This document shows positions 18,646 through 29,532 of a stretch of DNA of 64,000 nt, in pieces. The stretch lies in contig LNAC01000009.1 of assembly GCA_002007465.1 (NCBI GenBank), positions 4,024,986-4,088,985 of the forward strand. The letters run 5' to 3'. Source of the stretch: Ailurus styani. Its lineage: Eukaryota > Chordata > Mammalia > Carnivora > Ailuridae. Every line of letters begins with the position of its first letter. The stretch's first letter is position 1. A model generated the notes under the pieces. That model searched no databases and was not told the origin of the DNA. It saw only the letters and a program-made list of their open reading frames with translations. The translations under genes were made by a program, and so were the position numbers.

Positions 18646-19694
18646 CACATACATCCTATTATTGTGCTAGGATTGGGTCCCCAGAGGTCCAAGTCTGAGT
18701 CTTGTTTATCCCTTGACTCCGGAGAATGATGGGATGGACAATTCGCAAATCTAAATTTTGTTTTAGACGTATTCCCTGAAGCACCAGGTCTGATTTTCCT
18801 TGATCCCTTTTCTCCCTCCCCTTAAGGTGCAAAGCACTAATTTGGTCTCCGGCTGGCCTCTGGGAGAGCTGCCGTTCAGCATGTGGTCAGCAGATGGCGC
18901 TAGAAGCTAAGGGAAGGCTCCCCTCCCTCGGGCCCTCCCTCCAGTACCCCCTCGGAGCTCCTCTCTCTCCCTGTTTCCAGAGCCCTCTCCGGCTCCCAGG
19001 CTGTCTCTGTAGCAGGGGTGAGGGGCCTGAGGCAGAGCCCTCTGCAGGCTCCTGGGTACACAGACCCATTTTTGGAGAAGTAGAAAGATCCTGCTGAGAG
19101 CCGGGAATGGTTCCTATACCCTGGAGACCTCCCCACCTCCACTCCCACCCTCTCAGGAAATCACTTTATAAATAGGGCAACATGGGTCCCGAGCGAGAGG
19201 GGGGTTTTCCTCAGAAGAGCCACTTCATCTGTGAACAAGGGAGCTATGAAACCTCTTAGAGCAGCCCCATGACCTCCCTGTCCATCCTGTGTAAAATATG
19301 AAATAAGAGTTTTAATTACTGAGCTTGGAAGCCAGCCGACATGTTTAATATTTAATGTTTCCAATGCTTGTGCTCCAGGCGTACAGGCACTGACAGAATT
19401 GGGGTTTCCCTCGGGTTGGCTCCAAATGCGTTTGGAGAACAGCCAGGCTGCCTCCTTCCCCCACACCTGGGAGCCTCCTACAGCTCAGCCTGGGCCCAGG
19501 CCTGCCCTGGGCTTCCCACTCCCTGAGGGACGCGTGCCAAGACCAAGACGGCCCGGGGTGGGGGGGGGGCACGTTCCCCACCCTGAGGAGGACTCCAGAA
19601 GGCATCTCGTGCTGGACCCAGCCCAAGGTCCTGGCAGAGAACCAGAGTTAGTGAATTCAGGCAGCTGAGAAGGTGGTAACAAGGAGGGACAGAC
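18646..19694. other. Repeat-poor GC-rich sequence
   Basis: No transposon or gene is recognised. It contains a CTCF-like motif at 18887-18903 and an AT-rich island at 19285-19380 that could be conserved. Several ORFs of 60-100 codons overlap on both strands, none with a known domain. Confidence 0.4.
18887..18903 (+). promoter_or_regulatory. CTCF-like motif in unique DNA
   Basis: TCAGCAGATGGCGCTAG matches the CTCF core CCASYAGRKGGCRSY except for the first base. It lies outside any recognised repeat. Motif evidence only. Confidence 0.4.
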
Positions 19695-19985
19695 AGACCT
19701 GAGTTTGAATTCTGCTTTCCTGCAAGTGGCTCAGCCTCTCTGGGAGTTATTTTGTCTTTATTATTCTTAAAGTGGAGAGTGTATTTGTTACGAATTGTTA
19801 CTAATAATAGATGGCCATTTCTGAGACTTTGCATGTGGCTGGAACCCTGCTGAGCACCCAGCACGTACCATGCCTTTGTCACCCACAATGGCCCTAATGT
19901 GAAGTGGCTGAGTTGGGACTTGAACCCGAGACCTTCTGACCCCTGAGGCCATGACTCTCAAAGCTTTTATCCAAAAGCACTTCAG
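19695..19985. mobile_element. Two MIR-like fragments
   Basis: 19695-19800 has GAGTTTGAATTCTGCTTTCC and CTCAGCCTCTCTGGG (plus-strand MIR). 19820-19985 has GTGGCTGAGTTGGGACTTGAA and CCCGAGACCTTCTGACC (minus-strand MIR). Both are diverged. Confidence 0.5.
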
Positions 19986-20549
19986 AAATTTGGAGAGATG
20001 TGGGCTTGAAGGGGACACTGCCAGACAGTCCCAGACCCTCGTTTGTCCTACACTTTGGTGGCCCCTCCTGCCTCAGAGACAACCAAGAAAATTGCTAGTG
20101 GGGACTCGGGACAGCAGCCCAAATGAAACCACCCATGCCACTGTTGTTTGTCCCACATTTCTACTTTCTAGAGAGAGCTGGTGGGCATGCATGCTGCACT
20201 TGATGGGTTGATTCGGCATTCTCAGTATGGATGGAGTTTGTAGGGCCATCTTGCGCCTGGCTCCTCATCTCGGTATGTCTTTGGGTTCACGCACCATCCC
20301 TTGTTCAGCTGACTGTGACCATGTTGGTGCCTTGTGCGTGGATGAAAGCCAGTGATGGGCTCTGGGAACATCCAGTAGTTGGAGCCACTTGCCTTAAAAG
20401 GTAACAAAATCGGTGGCATAGAGGAGGCCTCCTCACTTCCTTCTGGAGCACACCCAGGAGGAGCAGGCAGGGTGGGAAAGGGGAGGAGGTGGCAGTAAGC
20501 TCCACTATAGCCATCAGATGGGCACGTGCTGGTGAAGACATGGGGATGT
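19986..20549. other. Unique sequence, nothing recognised
   Basis: No repeat or gene is recognised. Antisense frames of up to 167 codons (20222-20725) continue into the L1M fragment, so they are not genes. Confidence 0.4.
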
Positions 20550-20965
20550 GGGAATCCTTGTCCTAGCAGGAGCGTGAACTGGTGGGGCCATTGTGGAGAG
20601 CATATACCCCCCCCCCACCCCCAGCAATTCCACTTCTGAGCATTTACTCCTGAGCATCTCTCACACAGGTAGACAAAGAGACTTGCCCAAGGATGTTCCT
20701 CGAAGCATCTGCTGGTAATAGTCAAGGGATGGAAGCGACTGAAATGTCTACTTATAAAGGGATAGATAAATCACAGGTGGCGTATGCAAATGATAAACAT
20801 CATGCCGCAGTCCCATGGAATGAATTAGAATGACGTGTATTAATACAGGCAGATCGTAAAAATGTAATGCCAGAAAAGATGTCTGGCAAAACTACTTATA
20901 TATGTTGCAATATATATTTTCATGCTACACACACTCACACATTGACAACATGAGAATGTCTGTGG
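20550..20965 (+). mobile_element. L1M 3' fragment
   Basis: AACTGGTGGGGCCATTGTGG, CCCAGCAATTCCACTTCTGAG, GGTAATAGTCAAGGGATGG and CCATGGAATGAATTAGAATG follow the ORF2 C-terminal order of old L1. A poly-C run at about 20608-20617 lies inside it. Frames are disrupted. Confidence 0.7.
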
Positions 20966-21264
20966 GGAGACGGGGAAGGGAGGGGAGGCAGTTGGAGAAG
21001 GAAGATGAAAGAGACAAAAACAAAGCAAATAAATACACAAGAAGACCCACGTGTGGCCAATAATGACTGAGCGGAACTGACTACATGAGCAATCGAGGTC
21101 TGTGCCTCGGAGATCCAAAGCAAAAAAAGCAAAGAATGACAGAAAAGGGGGCCAAGGACTTCTATAAGTTTTTTTTTTATAAGACCCTGAAAGTGTTGGT
21201 CGTTTGGTGATCTTCAAAACCAAGCCAATAAACATGTCATCTAACCTGAGATTTGGTCACGGGG
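20966..21264. other. Purine-rich unique sequence, nothing recognised
   Basis: GA-rich plus strand. No gene or repeat is assigned; it may be further decayed L1. Confidence 0.35.
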
Positions 21265-21420
21265 CTCTGGCTGGGTGCCAGGTGCCTTCTAGGTGGGATA
21301 CGTCACTACCTCGTTTCATCCTTAAATCCACTCCTGGGGCTATTGGGATGCCCATTTTACAATAAGGCTCGGAGTGGTGCTCAGCACCATCAGTTTGCGA
21401 CGAAACCCAGCCCCCCGCTG
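21265..21420 (-). mobile_element. MIR fragment
   Basis: TGGGTGCCAGGTGCCTTCTAG, ATGCCCATTTTACAATAAGGC correspond to antisense MIR ('ccattttacagatgaggaaactg'). Confidence 0.55.
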
Positions 21421-22969
21421 TCCTGTCTCCCCGCCCCAAGGATTGTAACCCAGGATCCCCGGGGGGTTCGGAAAATGCATTTCTCCAGGATGGCCTGAAG
21501 GTGGCGATGTTGCAGTTGGTCCTCGACTGCTGAGCGGTGCGCGCTTGGGAGGCCAGGTGGGAGGACATTCAAAGGGTGATGGAGGGCCCTTTTGGGCTTG
21601 GGTGAGGCCCTGATCACCAGCAACCAGGGCAATACAGAGCAGGGAAGAAGACGGGGGCATGGATGGCCTGCTATGAGAACGCTGTCCCAGGCTGGAAACC
21701 CACCTTCCATTCTTCACCCCTCCCAGCAGGAGGAGTGAGACCATACCCACTCCAGGACACGGTTTTGTAAAGACCTGGGCTCTGTGGAGAGGGTTCAGGG
21801 TTAGGCTTCCAGGACTTTGCAGATAAACCTTGATCAGCCAGCTAAAGGAAGGGTCCTCCTGCCCCCCACCTTCTTTTTAGGGTGAGCTTCAGGGCCTTAG
21901 GCCAGATGCCACCTCCTCTCATGAGTTGACTGTGGGGGGTGTTTGGGGGGCTGAGGCTTAGGCCTCAGGCTCAGAGACTGAGGGCCCTGCAAGGCAGGCC
22001 CTCGGCTCTCCCCTGTCCCCAGGTCGTTGGCTCTCCTGGTCCTCAGATGCTTTCTGACCAGTGAGGCCCAGGTGCCCGGCAACCATGATGGTAGGGGAAA
22101 GGTTGGAGAGGTAGGGGAGAGAGGACCAGAAGCCCCGGGGCCTGCGTGTTTGACAAAAACTTACTGAGGGGAGAAGGGGGCATCCTTAGAAGGATACAGG
22201 AATCTTTTACGGGATCAGAGGGCAGGGTGTGCAGCTGGTACTGAGCACATGGAAAATCCAGAACCAGGGCCGAAGCACGGACTTTCCTCTCTTTTTCCCT
22301 CTGCTTCTCTCTTTGAAGACCATCTTTCTCTGTCCGATTCTGCACATGGCAAAAGACCACCCCAGTGTGGAGGGACACCTCCTGCTGTTCCATCCCCATC
22401 ACTTTGCTGACCAATGTCCTAGGGTCCTACTTCCACATCCCCAAGACAGGACCCCACTGCCCAGCTTGGTCAGCGTTCCCCTCTGGCCAGAGAGGAGTCC
22501 TGTGTGACACCCCTTCATGGGTGCCCACGAGAAGAGTCACCAGAGTTTGGGGAAGGGGCCCCAGGGCTTTTCACGGGGAACATAGCCTGGCAAACAGTAA
22601 GGGGCCACTAAGTAGTTGTTGAATGAATGAATAGATGGATGGCTGAATAAATGAATGAAGAGTGTTTCTGGGACCCCCTGCCTGGGGCTGCCACCCTCCT
22701 TGATGAAAAAGCCAGGGCTGGTCCCCTTTGCGACCAACATGGTATAGTTGTAGAGGCAGGAACCTGTCACTCTTAATTATATCAAGATGCAAGCGGGTCC
22801 TGACAAGTTCCCCTCACCAACAGGCTGTTTTTCAGCTGTTTGCCTTTTCCCAAAAAAGTTGGTCCCACCGGAGGAAGGTAAAGCCACCCAGCCCGGGGAC
22901 ACATCTGCCTTGCAAGTATGGAAGGGGATGGAGGCCAGGGGCCCTGCAGCCTTCCTGTAGCAAAGACTG
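21421..22969. other. Repeat-poor GC-rich unique sequence
   Basis: No gene can be supported. ORFs of 60-136 codons overlap on both strands without recognisable domains. A MIR-like end (CAGTAAGGGGCCACTAAGTAG, then (GAAT)n) lies at 22590-22660. Confidence 0.4.
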
Positions 22970-23569
22970 AGACAGGGTCTGGGGTGCAGGTAGTTTATTT
23001 GCGATGTGATCCCGGGAAGCAGGAGTGAGGGGGAAGGGAGAGGAAGGGAGTGGCAATGTAAGGATGGATTACTGAGCTTGCTGTTGTCTGTAGTGGGGCT
23101 GTGAAGTGTACAGAATGCCTCTGGGAATTGTCTCCCTGGGGGATGGGGTCAGAGCACAGATCTATTGGCTCCTGCCTCCACTGGTGAGAGGATGTCCTCA
23201 AGGGCACTAATTCCCTACATTTCCAGGTGGATGGCACTTGAGTGCAGGTGAGGACACAGCCATGGCGGTGGAGAAGGGAAAGACACGTGGAATGCTCTTG
23301 AAGTGGGACTGTCAGCTCCACAGGAGCCCGAACTTGTATGGAACTGTCCACCGGGGCTGGAGCTGAAACCAGAGGTGAGCCAAGAAGATGGAGAGCAGGG
23401 CCCTGGATTCCCTGAAACGTGCCCTCTGCACTGCCGTGTTCCACTCCACTGCAGGATGAGGAGCTGCTACGGTCGCCCTTCCCTTCTGGAACCCATGTCT
23501 CTTCTGAGCTTCAGTTCTGTAAACATGACTGATGCTCTGACATCACATGTGCCTCAAACTTAAAGAAGC
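22970..23569. other. Unassigned sequence, possibly an ancient LTR-like repeat
   Basis: GTAGTTTATTTGCGATGTGATCC…CCGGGAAGCAGGAGTGAGG recalls a dispersed mammalian repeat motif ('agtttattcgggaggtgatcccaggaagca'), but I cannot assign a family. The 149-codon antisense frame (22995-23444) has no recognisable domain. Confidence 0.3.
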
Positions 23570-23725
23570 CCAAACTGAATCATGACCTTTAGGTCAAACC
23601 AGCTTCTCTTCCTAATTGTCCAACCCAGCATCTACCCAAGTGCACAACCTAAGACTCACCCTTGGCTTCTTTGTGGCTGCCATTCTCCATGTCTCACTGG
23701 TCACCAAATCTTGTGGTTTGCTGCT
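23570..23725. mobile_element. Old LINE-like fragment (left part)
   Basis: CCAACCCAGCATCTACCC, CACCCTTGGCTTCTTTG and CACCAAATCTTGTGGTTTGC resemble a dispersed block ('…tccttgactcctctctttctc … caaatcctgttggctct') also present at 24240-24860. Tentative. Confidence 0.4.
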
Positions 23726-23905
23726 CCCCCACTTTTTTCCCTCCCTCTCTCCCTTCCTTTCCCTTCCCTCCCCTCCTTCCTTCCTTCCTTCCTTCCTTCC
23801 TTCCTTCCTTCCTCCCTCCCTCCCTCCCTCCCTCCCTTTCTTCCTTCCTTCCTTATCAAAGGAAGGTGCCACCTTTTCTTCCTTCCTTCCTTCCCTATCA
23901 AACTA
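23726..23905 (+). repeat. (TTCC)n / (CCCT)n polypyrimidine tract
   Basis: About 115 bp of nearly pure TTCC and CCCT units (23730-23853), then a short ATCAAAGGAAGG interruption and a second TTCC run at 23876-23895. Pure-strand asymmetry makes triplex (H-DNA) formation plausible. Confidence 0.95.
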
Positions 23906-24195
23906 GCACAGATTAAAAAAACAGGACTGAAGACTGCTCATTTTGAGGACAGCATGCTCTCATGCTTTGGTGACAAAGGGTATTGATACCCTTTTTGCAA
24001 GACAGTGTGGCACAATACGCCACTAGTCACAAATGTTCTTATCTTTAATCTAGTTTTCCTTATCCTAAGAATCTGTCCTGAGAAAATAGTCCTATACGCA
24101 GGAAAAAACTTTCTGCACAAAGATATTCATGACAGTATTGTTTATACCAGCGAAAACCCAAAGCAACCAACAACGATGACGAGAAACTAGGTACG
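23906..24195 (+). mobile_element. L1M fragment
   Basis: GCAAGACAGTGTGGCACAATA, AAGAATCTGTCCTGAGAAAAT and GATATTCATGACAGTATTG follow an old L1 ORF2 C-terminal order. Not coding. Confidence 0.55.
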
Positions 24196-25044
24196 ACCTA
24201 GATACGACCTAAATGTTAATGCTAGAGTGATGTTTAATTGCACTACTGTGCCTCTCTCCAGCTGGGGTAGCCTTCAGTGTTGCTGCTTTCTGGGTGTCTG
24301 CCCTGTGCCACCTTTTCTTCTCATGCTACACACTCTGCACGGCCTGGGTCACCATCTACATTGACTATTCCCAAATCTTTACTTCTTCCCCAGACAGCTC
24401 TTTTGAATTTCTCATCTGTATGTCCAATAGCCAACTAGACATTGCACTCGAATAACCCAAAGCCACTTTGACCGCAAGAGTCCATAACTAAATTTCATGC
24501 CCCTTTCAGTCCTCTGCAACCAGGCATCTGAACTCAGGGACAGCACCACCATTTTCCTGGATTTGCGGGCTAAAAATATGGATGTCCACCCTTCTTCCCC
24601 CTGTCTACAACTAACTCATCACCAGGTTCTGTTGATTCTGTTATTCCCAAGAACATGCATTTGTCTCCATCCCACTGTCATTAGCTGAGTTCAAACCACC
24701 GTCATTTCTTGCCATCACTAACAGCCTCTTATCTGCTCTCCCCACTCCCACCTTGCTTCCTCGAACCCCTCTCCCACTCTGGAGCTAAAGTGGACTTTCA
24801 AAACACAAATCTGATTATGTCCTGAGTACACACCTTCCAGAGGTGAAAATTCTATTCTTGAAGGGTGAAAAATATTTAGCCATTACAATGTTTTGTGGCC
24901 CTCCGAAGCTCCAGCCTACTCGACAATATCTTATTCTTTAGTATTTTATTTTTCTCACCGGGGAGAATTTAAATTAAATTAGATTTTTCTCCTTAGAGGA
25001 GAAATAATGGGGGAAAAAAGGTTGAGAAACACCATGGTAGGCTT
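24196..25044. mobile_element. Old LINE-like and DNA-transposon-like remnants
   Basis: 24240-24860 contains CATCTGTATGTCCAATAGCC, ATCACCAGGTTCTGTTGATTC, GCCATCACTAACAGCC and AAATCTGATTATGTCCTGAG, a dispersed order seen in old mammalian LINEs. 24890-25040 ends in GGTTGAGAAACACC, like a MER5-type terminus. Family assignment is uncertain. Confidence 0.45.
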
Positions 25045-25135
25045 TGGTGATGCGGTAGCTACTGAGTCAGACATGATCCCTCACTGTGCAGACCTTTACA
25101 TGCTGACAGGGAAGACACACATTGAATTATGATAT
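25045..25135 (+). mobile_element. L2 fragment (left part)
   Basis: CAGACATGATCCCTCACTG and GACAGGGAAGACACACATTG correspond to L2 'gatccctgccctcatggag … gacagacattaa'. It continues after the L1M insertion. Confidence 0.5.
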
Positions 25136-25445
25136 AAGGACTAAGTGAAGGAAGCCAGACTTAAAAGTATGCATATACTATAGATTCCATTTACATGGCA
25201 TTTTGTGGAAGGCAAAACTGTAGTTGCAGAAATCAGATCTATGGTTCTAGGAACTTGGATGGGGGGAGGGTTCACCCTACAGGGCAAGAGAGAACTTTCT
25301 GGAGTGGCAGAAATAGTCTACATCCTGACAGAGGTGCTGGTTCCACAACTGGAGGTTTATGAAAACTCATAGACTGGTACACCAGAAAGGGGTAAATTTT
25401 ACAAATATATGAATTATAGCTCAATAAACCTGCCTTAAAATTATT
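25136..25445 (+). mobile_element. L1M 3' end
   Basis: AGATTCCATTTACATGGCATT, GGTTCTAGGAACTTGG, GGTTTATGAAAACTCATAGAC and TATAGCTCAATAAACCTGCC are the 3'UTR order of old L1M, ending in an A-rich tail. It splits the L2 element. Confidence 0.75.
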
Positions 25446-25489
25446 ATACAGTAAATTGCATTTAGCACCGTGGCGAGTTTGCACAGAAT

Positions 25490-26340
25490 TAGCAATGATG
25501 GAAGCAAGCAGCAGGCCCCGACCTGGTCAGATCACGAGGGACTTCCCCAATAAGTCAGCGCTGAGCTGAGTTCTGAAGGGCAAGTGAATATGTACTGGGA
25601 GAAGGCAGGGGGGAAGAGCTGCTCCATGGCACACCTCTAGGGGGTGTCATTACCATAGGATCTTTCTGGAATGCAGTGGCCTGGCAGAGCAGCCCGGGGA
25701 GAGAGAGCAACGTGCACAGACGCTGAGGCAGGACGGCATGTGATGTCCTCCAGGGGGTGGCTGGAGGCCAGGGGGCCAGGAGTCCAGAGGGTAAGGGAAG
25801 GAGTAGCTGATGAAGGGCTGGTGATGTGGGCAGTGGTCAGACCATGCAGAGCTCGGTCCTGCGGGAGATTCTGGAAAGGGAGTGACTTGACTAGCTTCGC
25901 CTTTGCTAAAGGTCACTGCTGCAGGGTGGTGAATGTTGGAGGCGGCAAAGTGCCTACCAAGAGGCGACAGATGACAATTCTTCAAACCTGGGTGGTGGTG
26001 GTGATGGAGGTGGACAAAAGTGGACAGATTCTAGATATATTTCGGAGATAAAATCGGCTGGACTTGGTGGTCAGTTGAATATGCAGGATGGGAGAGAGCA
26101 GAGGGGTCCAGGGATCCCTGGCTTCTGACTTGCCCAACTGGGACTATGATGGTATCTTTCTGAACTCGAGAACCCTCGGAGAGGGACCAGGTTAGTGGGC
26201 AGAGATCCTGTGTCCAGTTTTTTCAGGTGGGAGATGGAAGTGTCTGTGAAGATCATGAGTGATGTCGGAGCAAAGCAATCTTTTGGGACATCCAGACACT
26301 TGTATGCTACTTGTCAGAAAGCTGTTCTTTCTCCAGCTGG
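25490..26340 (+). mobile_element. L2-class repeat (right part)
   Basis: GAGCTGAGTTCTGAAGGGC, GCAACGTGCACAGACGCTGAG, GACCATGCAGAGCTCGGTCC, AAAGGGAGTGACTTGACTAG and GTGGACAGATTCTAGATATAT run in the order of a long L2-type 3' region. The 126-codon frame over 25671-26051 is incidental. Confidence 0.6.
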
Positions 26341-26706
26341 GGGTGAGTTCCTGAACCCCAGCCATGTCTAGTAGGATCAGGATGAGCACCTGGTCTGGGG
26401 AGAGCTGAATCAGCGACTTGAGATTTGAAATGGAAGAGAGGGAGGGAGAGGAGATGGATGTGGATGGTGTTGGTGGAAGGGGTCACAGGGAGAGCCACCT
26501 GTCGCTGCTGACACCCCGGGCGCAGCCCTGCTTCATACCCAGTCCGAGGTCTGGTTTTCTACCTTTGACCTGGATTCCATCAGGTAATCTAACTTTGCAA
26601 CTCCTAAAGCCTTGACCAAACCACCACAGATACCTGGGTGTGTTATTGCTGTGCCAAGCTGAAGGTAGGTGCTCACCTGACCGAGCCACCCAGGCTCACC
26701 CACCCC
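26341..26706. other. Unique sequence, nothing recognised
   Basis: No gene or repeat is assigned; GA-rich around 26420-26460. Confidence 0.4.
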
Positions 26707-26720
26707 TCTATCAGTATTTT

Positions 26721-26934
26721 ATTTATTTATTTATTTGTTTGTTTGTTTTAAAGATTTTATTTACTTATTTGACAGAGAGACAGCGAGAGAGGGGACACCA
26801 GCAGGGGGAGTGGGGGAGGGAGAAGCAGGCTTCCCGCTGAGCAGGGAACCTGAGGTGGGGCTCGATCCCAGGACCCTGGTCTCACAACCTGGGCCAAAGG
26901 CAGATGCTTAATGACTGAGCCACCCAGGCGCCCT
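26721..26934 (-). mobile_element. Can-SINE, full length, CTCF-motif subtype
   Basis: Minus-strand SINE with a TTTATTTGTTTGTTTG tail, the ACACCAGCAGGGGGAGTGGG block and head CTGAGCCACCCAGGCGCCC. Target-site duplication TCTATCAGTATTTT (26707-26720) against TCTATCATTATTTT (26935-26948). Confidence 0.96.
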
Positions 26935-26948
26935 TCTATCATTATTTT

Positions 26949-28328
26949 AATTAGTTTATTTTTATAGTATTTAAACTAACTCTGTAAGGCAAACCCCCCC
27001 CATCATAGCCTTTTACTTCCCAAATTTCTTGATCATTCTGTGCAATGACTCTATTAGACAAACTACAGAATCAATTTAAGATAAAAATGTCCTGCGGAGA
27101 TTTTACTGAAATCACATCAAATTTATAGATTACTTGAGGGAAGATTGACAATTTTGCAATACAACCCAAGACCAGGATCCTTTTCTTCATTGATTCAAGG
27201 TTTTTTGTTTTTTTTTTTAATGTCCTTCATTCAACTTCAGCATATATCTTTACACATATTTCGCTAAGTGTATTCTTTTTTTCCCCTGGTGTTTTCTAGC
27301 TTGTTATTGCTGGTGTAGAGGATGGTCATCGATCCTAGTATATTTATCACCTGCTGTTATCCTCTTTACTCAATGCTCTAATTAGTTCCTGTGGTTTTCC
27401 TGCTTATTCTATTACCTTCTCAGGGTGGACAAACACATCAACTACAAATAACAATTTTGCCTCTGCTTGCCAAGATGTATACCCCTCCTTTCTTTTTGTT
27501 ATCTTGTTCTCTTGGCTGGAAATTTCAGAATGAAGGCAAAATCAGATGTCACAGCAGGCACCCTTGAAATGTTGCTACGCTGAGTCGGAAGACTCTAATG
27601 TGATGTTTCCAAAACTGATATCAGCAGGATGCTGATAGTTTTGTTGAGAAAAGAAGCATTCTAGGCCCAAATAACTTTAGAACATGCTGAGTTAAACAGA
27701 GACAAATTTGCTTCTTTAATTCTGTGATATTCAGAATACGTGATGCTAATATGCCTCTAAGTAACGTATCTTCCACTTTTTTTTTTTTAAAGATTTTATT
27801 TATTTATTTGACAGAGAGAGATTACAAGCAGGCAGAGAGAGAGGAGGAAGCAGGCTCCCCGCTGAGCAGAGAGCCCGATGCAGGCCTCGATCCCAGGACC
27901 CTGAGGTCATGACCTGAGCCGAAGGCAGAGGCTTTAACCCACTGAGCCACCCAGGTGCCCTCTTCCACTGTTTTGACCATCAACTTTTTTCTTCCTTCTG
28001 CCTTCTGTTTAACATCTCCTGGAACAGTGTTCTAACCGGGTAGTGTTGAGACAGCTGCTCTAAGATTTCACCAGTTAGTACGATGTTTGCTGTGATTTCT
28101 GGGAAAGGAATTCTGGGGGGAGTGAACAAATAGTTTTTATCAGGTAAGACAATTTTCTTCAATTTCTGGTTTACTCAGTTTTCTTTAAAAAAGAGAAGTG
28201 GAAGTTGAATTTGATCAAATGATTTTCTAATATCTATGAAGGTGGTCATACAATTTTCTGCTTTTAAATTTGTATAGTGAAAGTTCGCCACAATGCATTA
28301 AGTGTGTTCCAAGGTATTCCCGTGGGGC
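26949..28328 (-). mobile_element. L1M ORF2-region fragment, antisense
   Basis: Antisense old-L1 order: CACATCAAATTTATAGATTAC, GTATTCTTTTTTTCCCCTGG, CATCAACTACAAATAACAATT, AGTACGATGTTTGCTGTGAT and CAAATGATTTTCTAATATC. Interrupted by the SINE at 27778-27960. Too many stops to encode protein. Confidence 0.7.
27778..27960 (-). mobile_element. Can-SINE, full length
   Basis: Minus-strand SINE in L1M, with perfect target-site duplication TCTTCCACT at 27769-27777 and 27961-27969. Confidence 0.96.
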
Positions 28329-28526
28329 GGGGCACCTGGGTGGCTCAGTTGTTAAGCGTCTGCCTTCGGCCTGGGTCATGATCCCAGGGTCCTGGGATCA
28401 AGCCCCACCTCAAGTTGCCTGCTCAGCGGGAAGCCTGCTTCTCCCTCCCCCACTCCCCCTGCTGGTGTTCCCTCTCTCCCTGTGTCTCTCTCTGTCAAAT
28501 AAATAAAATCTTAAAAAAAAAAAAAA
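28329..28526 (+). mobile_element. Can-SINE, full length, CTCF-motif subtype
   Basis: Plus-strand SINE from GGGGCACCTGGGTGGCTC to an A14 tail. CTCCCCCTGCTGGTGTTCC at 28453-28471 is the reverse complement of the CTCF-like block. Imperfect flanks AAGGTATTCC and AAGGATATCC. Confidence 0.95.
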
Positions 28527-28609
28527 GGATATCCAGTGGGGTAAGTAACAGGAGGATGGCGTGATGGCAGAATGAACAGGGTAAAATGGAGCAGCCAGCA
28601 GGCTGGTGG

Positions 28610-29060
28610 TTGGGGGGCGGGCGAGAGGGGGCGANNNNNNNNNNNNNNNNNNNNNNNNNNNNNNNNNNNNNNNNNNNNNNNNNNNNNNNNNNNNNNNNNN
28701 NNNNNNNNNNNNNNNNNNNNNNNNNNNNNNNNNNNNNNNNNNNNNNNNNNNNNNNNNNNNNNNNNNNNNNNNNNNNNNNNNNNNNNNNNNNNNNNNNNNN
28801 NNNNNNNNNNNNNNNNNNNNNNNNNNNNNNNNNNNNNNNNNNNNNNNNNNNNNNNNNNNNNNNNNNNNNNNNNNNNNNNNNNNNNNNNNNNNNNNNNNNN
28901 NNNNNNNNNNNNNNNNNNNNNNNNNNNNNNNNNNNNNNNNNNNNNNNNNNNNNNNNNNNNNNNNNNNNNNNNNNNNNNNNNNNNNNNNNNNNNNNNNNNN
29001 NNNNNNNNGAGAGGGGGCGAGAGGGGGCGGGAGGGGGGAGGGAGGGGTTGCTCTCAGGGT
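28610..29060 (+). repeat. G-rich 10-bp minisatellite containing an assembly gap
   Basis: Copies of GAGAGGGGGC flank both sides of a run of N: GGGCGAGAGGGGGCGA on the left, and two units followed by GGGAGGGGGGAGGGAGGGG on the right. Copy number across the gap is unknown. Dense G-runs predict G-quadruplex formation. Confidence 0.88.
28635..29008. other. Assembly gap, 374 N
   Basis: Unresolved bases inside the minisatellite. ORFs spanning it are artefacts. Confidence 0.99.
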
Positions 29061-29447
29061 CTGGCTGTAGCATGGAATATGTTCCTGGTCTAGCTTTAGC
29101 TTGCTGGCTCCTGGTAGTTGTTCCTGCTGTGACTTAAATATCCAAGGGGATAATTCTGAGTTCTGTGGCTGGCTAAGGCTTCTAAGCTAAGAGGAGCAAT
29201 TCTAAGAATCCCCTGATTATTTGATACTATTTTGTAAAACCAGTCTAGGGGAGGCTGGGCTGGAAGAATATGAGGAACACAGGGGCATACCCTCTGCCTC
29301 CTGCTCCTTGTGTTTCTTGCCCTGTCCCCTTTTTCTCCATTCTTCCCACTCAGAAATGAAGACATTTAGTTAACCCCTGGTTAAGAAGCTGGTCTGAGTG
29401 GAGAGCTCAAGCCCATTGCCGACTGCATCATCAAGGGGTTTTAAAAT
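29061..29447. other. Unique sequence, nothing recognised
   Basis: No gene or repeat is assigned. An 89-codon antisense frame has no recognisable domain. Confidence 0.4.
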
Positions 29448-29457
29448 TATCAAAGAT

Positions 29458-29532
<75 letters not shown>

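Noticed and set aside
20222..20725. 167-codon antisense ORF
   Set aside because: About a third overlaps an antisense L1M fragment; the rest has competing frames and no domain.
28495..29137. Several ORFs of 154-192 codons across 28495-29137
   Set aside because: Most of their length is the 374-N gap translated as X; the remainder is minisatellite.
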